Shown here in pieces: positions 7,914 to 10,515 of a DNA stretch of 10,515 bases (position 1 is the first letter of the stretch; each line of letters begins with the position of its first letter). The DNA is taken from the NCBI GenBank assembly GCA_943704415.1, contig CALSCO010000964.1, forward strand, positions 1 to 10,515. The letters run 5' to 3'. The position numbers were made by a program, and so were the translations under genes. The notes beneath the pieces are model-generated. The model saw nothing but the letters and a program-made list of their open reading frames with translations. It did no database searches and was not told where the DNA came from. This DNA comes from Parvularia atlantis (taxonomy: Eukaryota > Opisthokonta > Rotosphaerida).

Positions 7914-10067
7914 ATGGCGTCGTCGGGGCCGGTGCGTCGCGTCGGCGGCGGCCGCGGCAGGGCGGGGCTGCTGACGGAGGGGCCGCGGTCGTGCAGAGCG
8001 TGTTTGAGGCGGCCAAGACCAACAACCTGAACGTGCTGCGCAAGTGGCTCGACACGGAGGGCGACGTCGAGCGCAAGTGCGCGCGAGGTCGCTTGCTTGC
8101 TGCGTCTGTTGTTGACCCTGCCATGTGCGCGCGCGCAGGGACGAGCACGACTTCACGGCGCTGCACTGGGCCGTGCGCTTCTGCCACATCGAGGCGATCG
8201 CGCTGCTGCTCGAGCACAATGCCGACGTCAAGGCGGTCAACTGCGCCAACGACACGCCGCTGCACATCGCCGCGGGCGAAGGCAACCTCTCGGTCGTGCG
8301 CCGCCTGGTCGAGCGCGGCGCCGACCCGATGTGCGTCAACGACCACGGCAACACACCGCTGCACTACGCGTGCTTTTGGCGGCGCGAGGACGTGTGCCTG
8401 GTGCGCGGCCGCCGCTGTCTTTTTGCTGCTGCTGACCCGTGCGCGCAACAACAAGTACCTGATCGAGCAGGGCGCGCTCGTCGCCGCGGCCAACAAGTAC
8501 GGCAAGACGCCGCTACAGCGCGCCGGCGAGCACCTCGCGGCAGTGCTCAAGGACAAGGCCGTCGAGTGCGGCCAGAGCCTCACAGTCAAGCAGATGCAGG
8601 GTGCGCGGGCGCGCTTTCTCCTCTGAGCGCACGTCTCTCACACGGGCACGCGCATGCGCGCATCGGCGATCGGGCGAGCAGTGCGCAACGCCGAGGAGGC
8701 CGGTGCGTCCGCTGCGCCCGCTCGTGTGCGCTCCCGCTCACGCCGCATCTCCGCCTCGCAGCCGGTCTCGCCAAGGCCAAGTTCATGGCGCAAGGTGCGG
8801 CTGCAGCTGCCGCGATGCGCTGCTGCGCGGCTCACGCGGTGCGCGCGCCACAGCCGGCGCGTCGCTCGAGGTCAACAACAGCACGATCAAGTACGAGGAG
8901 CAGCTCGCGCCAGCGACGACGATCGCCGAGGTGCGGCGTTGCAGTTGGTAACAACGGCGGAGTGCTGACAGGCGCCCGCGCGGCCGCAGATGTTCCGCGG
9001 CGAGTGGACGTCGTACACGGTCGCGATCAAGAAGGTGATTGCGCAGGACAAGATCACGACGAGCGCCGCGTCCGAGTTCCTGAAGGAAGCCGACGCGCTC
9101 AGGCACGGCGACCGTCCGCATCGCCGCCGTGCAGCATTGACCGCGCCACGCAGGAAACTGTTTCACTCGAACCTGCTGCCCGTGCTGGCCGTCGTGGCCA
9201 AGCCGCCGGACGTGGCTATCGTGACGGAGCTGCAGCCGATCGGCTCGCTGTCGCAGCTGCTGCACGACGCGTCGTTCAACATGGACCAGCGGCAGGGTGC
9301 GCCCCCCCCCCGTGCGCACGCGTGCGACGTCAGCTGACGGCGGCGGCGGCGGCGGCGGCGGCGGTGACGCCGAGCAGCGATCAAGTTTGCCACCGAGCTC
9401 GCGCGGGCGCTGGCCTACCTGCACGACCAGAACATGCCGCACTACAACGTGCGCTCGAGCAACGTGCTGGTGCGGCTGTGGCGCGGCTGCAGCGCGCGTG
9501 CTGAGCGCGGCGCAGATCACCGACGACCTAAGCGTCAAGGTGACCGACTACGGCCTGCGCAGCCTGTTCAACACGTCGCTGCGCCAGGAGATCGTCTACG
9601 AGCCGCAGTGGATCGCGCCCGAGGGTCCGTGCGCGCGCGTGCGTTTGCGAGTGCGCTGCTTACGGCTCAAGCGCGCGCACGCAGCCCTGCGCACCAAGGA
9701 CACGGAGATTGCCGACTTCCGGTTATGCGACGTCTACAGCTTCGGCATGGTCCTGTTTGAGATCATCACGCGCCAGCTGCCGTTCGAGGGCATGAACGCG
9801 ATGCAGATCGGCATCCGGGTGCGCCGCCAGCCGCCGCCTGGCGCGCAGCCCCACGCTAACGGCGGCGTACAGGTCTGCCTCGAGTTCACCCGCCCGACCG
9901 TGCCGGACTTTGTGCCGCGGCACCTGTCGCAGCTGCTGTCGCTGTGCTGGCTTGAAGGTGCGCTGCCGCTTGCGACGTGTAGTGCAGTGGCTGAGCGGGG
10001 CGCGTACGCAGAGCCAGACCGGCGCCCCAAGATGGCGCAGATCGTGCCCATCCTCGAGAAGCTGTGA
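7914..10067 (+). CDS. ILK: Integrin-linked kinase (ankyrin repeats plus pseudokinase)
   Basis: Exons: 7914-7931, 7997-8076, 8139-8400, 8456-8600, 8682-8702, 8762-8794, 8854-8930, 8990-9102, 9154-9296, 9378-9469, 9516-9624, 9685-9818, 9873-9957, 10012-10067; 455 aa (human ILK is 452). In animals ILK binds PINCH and parvin and links integrin tails to actin. N-terminal ankyrin repeats (about 7-155) include [35 protein letters not shown] and [14 protein letters not shown] is identical to human ILK as I recall it. A linker (about 160-195) leads to the kinase fold: no glycine loop, VAIK with K226, likely C-helix E245, [12 protein letters not shown] (319-321) in place of HRD, catalytic-loop N326, DYG (339-341), APE (362-364) and [17 protein letters not shown]. 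The ending [11 protein letters not shown] matches the ILK C-terminus. The 21-nt exon 8682-8702 is the least certain, because skipping it keeps the frame. Divergent from MSH1. Confidence 0.95.
9103..9153 (+). other. GC-AG intron in ILK (51 nt)
   Basis: The donor is AG|GCACGG and the acceptor CACGCAG. Splicing here gives [16 protein letters not shown], which fits the ILK C-helix to beta-4 region. No GT in the neighbourhood gives the conserved junction. ATTGACC forms a branch-like motif. The intron is a multiple of three with no in-frame stop. Confidence 0.8.
9297..9377 (+). repeat. ILK intron 9 with C10 run and (CGG)9
   Basis: This intron is 81 nt, equal longest in the window. It holds ten consecutive C at 9302-9311 and nine CGG units at 9338-9364, between GCTGACGG and the GAGCAG acceptor. 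The simple repeats account for its extra length. Confidence 0.85.
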
Positions 10068-10181
10068 TGCGCGCCGCTGTGCGGTCATGTGTGTTGCGTT
10101 GCGTGCATGTTTTGCTTGCCGCCCAAATAGCACAGAGCCGTGTACAGCGCCCCCCTTCGCGGAGCCCGCGGTTCGCCCCGT
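10068..10181. other. 114-bp convergent 3' spacer between ILK and UBE2A-like gene
   Basis: After the ILK TGA the plus strand is TG- and T-rich (ATGTGTGTTGCG, then GCATGTTTTGC at about 10105-10117), the least G+C-rich stretch nearby. It must carry both 3' ends. No AATAAA and no open frame of note is visible. Confidence 0.65.
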
Positions 10182-10515
10182 TCAGCTGACCCAGCTGCTC
10201 TCGACGATCTCGCGCACTTTCCGGTTGTACTCCTTCTTGTTCTCCTGGTACAGCGCGGCGGCGGCGGCGTTGGCGGGGCTGTTGGGGTTGGGGTCGTGCA
10301 GGAGCGACTGCGCGCGACGGGTCAGTGCGATGCGGCGCCGGGCGCCACGCGGCAGCGACGTGCCTGGATCGACGTGAGGATGGCCGCGACGTCGTACGTG
10401 GGGCTCCAGCGGTTCTGGAGGATGTCGAGGCAGAGCTGGCCGTCGGCATACACTGTACGCGCGCGGGGCGTCAAGGCCGCGGGTGTGCGCGCTCGCTTGG
10501 GGGGGGGGGGGGGGG
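10182..10515 (-). CDS. UBE2A: Rad6/UBE2A-type ubiquitin-conjugating enzyme E2, N-terminal part missing
   Basis: Exons on the complement: 10452-10364 and 10307-10182, giving the last 71 or so residues of a protein usually about 150 long. E2 enzymes carry ubiquitin on a catalytic cysteine; Rad6 works with Bre1 to ubiquitinate histone H2B and with Rad18 to ubiquitinate PCNA. The first visible exon reads [17 protein letters not shown] with the active-site Cys in CLDIL, then [11 protein letters not shown]; the second reads [13 protein letters not shown] and ends in [17 protein letters not shown] and LTSIQSLL separate Rad6/UBE2A from UBE2D-type enzymes. No acidic tail like that of budding yeast Rad6 is present; the protein ends WVS. 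The two exons are joined across a GC-AG intron. The upstream exon should supply the HPN motif and lies past the right edge. Confidence 0.93.
   Translation of the reverse strand, partial: PPPPPQASAHTRGLDAPRAYSVCRRPALPRHPPEPLEPHVRRRGHPHVDPGTSLPRGARRRIALTRRAQSLLHDPNPNSPANAAAAALYQENKKEYNRKVREIVESSWVS
10308..10363 (-). other. GC-AG intron in the UBE2A-like gene (56 nt)
   Basis: The donor is CAG|GCACGT and the acceptor GCGCAG. It joins LTSIQ to SLLHDPN, one of the best conserved junctions in Rad6 proteins. The only nearby GT (four bases later) shifts the frame. A CACTGACCC branch motif lies 15-20 nt before the acceptor. Confidence 0.85.
10453..10515 (-). other. Partial intron at right edge ending in a homopolymer run
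   Basis: On the minus strand this ends GCGTACAG just before the split Val codon of VYADGQ, with CTTGACG as a likely branch site. No upstream exon is visible in 63 nt. The plus strand ends in an uninterrupted run of 17 G (10499-10515), probably where the assembly breaks. Confidence 0.7.

Noticed and set aside
9338-9364. CGG repeats or the (TG)9 run as a CRISPR-like array or structured element
   Set aside because: These are simple microsatellites without spacers, one inside an intron and one in a 3' spacer.
8125-9504. A 459-codon plus-strand frame in the ILK region
   Set aside because: Only the first part (ankyrin exon up to 8400) is real; beyond that it reads introns and out-of-frame exon sequence.
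1-10515. tRNA, rRNA, mobile elements or viral genes
   Set aside because: I saw no cloverleaf, rRNA-like, transposase, reverse transcriptase or terminal-repeat signature in any gap; the spacers are too short to hold them.

Overview
This window is nuclear DNA from a very G+C-rich, intron-dense eukaryote. Five protein genes lie on strictly alternating strands (-,+,-,+,-), and 50 complete spliceosomal introns cut across them. Almost all introns are 38-81 nt long. Exon joins were worked out by hand from frame continuity, splice sites and resemblance to protein families known from memory; no alignment or search was run. Most long open frames in the window are G+C-driven shadows.

Layout. (1) Minus strand, 1-1261: an NAGPA-like phosphodiester glycosidase (the 'uncovering enzyme' of mannose-6-phosphate tagging), running off the left edge. 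(2) Plus strand, 1286-3714: ribophorin I/OST1, a subunit of oligosaccharyltransferase, 11 exons, about 613 aa. (3) Minus strand, 3886-7856: a bacterial-MutS-like MSH1 with a likely mitochondrial presequence, 20 exons, about 987 aa. (4) Plus strand, 7914-10067: integrin-linked (pseudo)kinase, 14 exons, about 455 aa, matching animal ILK in layout and length. (5) Minus strand, 10182-10515: the C-terminal part of a Rad6/UBE2A-type ubiquitin-conjugating enzyme, running off the right edge.

Spacing is extreme. The two divergent pairs have only 24 and 57 bp between start codons, so each must share a tiny bidirectional promoter. The two convergent pairs have 171 and 114 bp between stop codons, with TG-rich sequence and no AATAAA.

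Organism. ILK points to Amorphea (animals, their unicellular relatives, breviates/apusomonads or amoebozoans). MSH1 argues against a typical bilaterian, and ILK plus NAGPA argue against Fungi. I infer a unicellular amorphean protist but cannot name it.

The genes are housekeeping functions (glycoprotein processing, mitochondrial DNA maintenance, adhesion scaffold, ubiquitination) and do not form a pathway cluster. NAGPA and OST1 both act in the secretory pathway and share a promoter region, which may or may not be meaningful. I see no new multi-gene system. The most unusual signals are the splice-site dialect (GTGCG donors in 40 of 50 introns), two GC-AG introns with near-identical donors, one intron flanked by a 12-bp direct repeat, and an ILK whose kinase motifs are less eroded than in animals.
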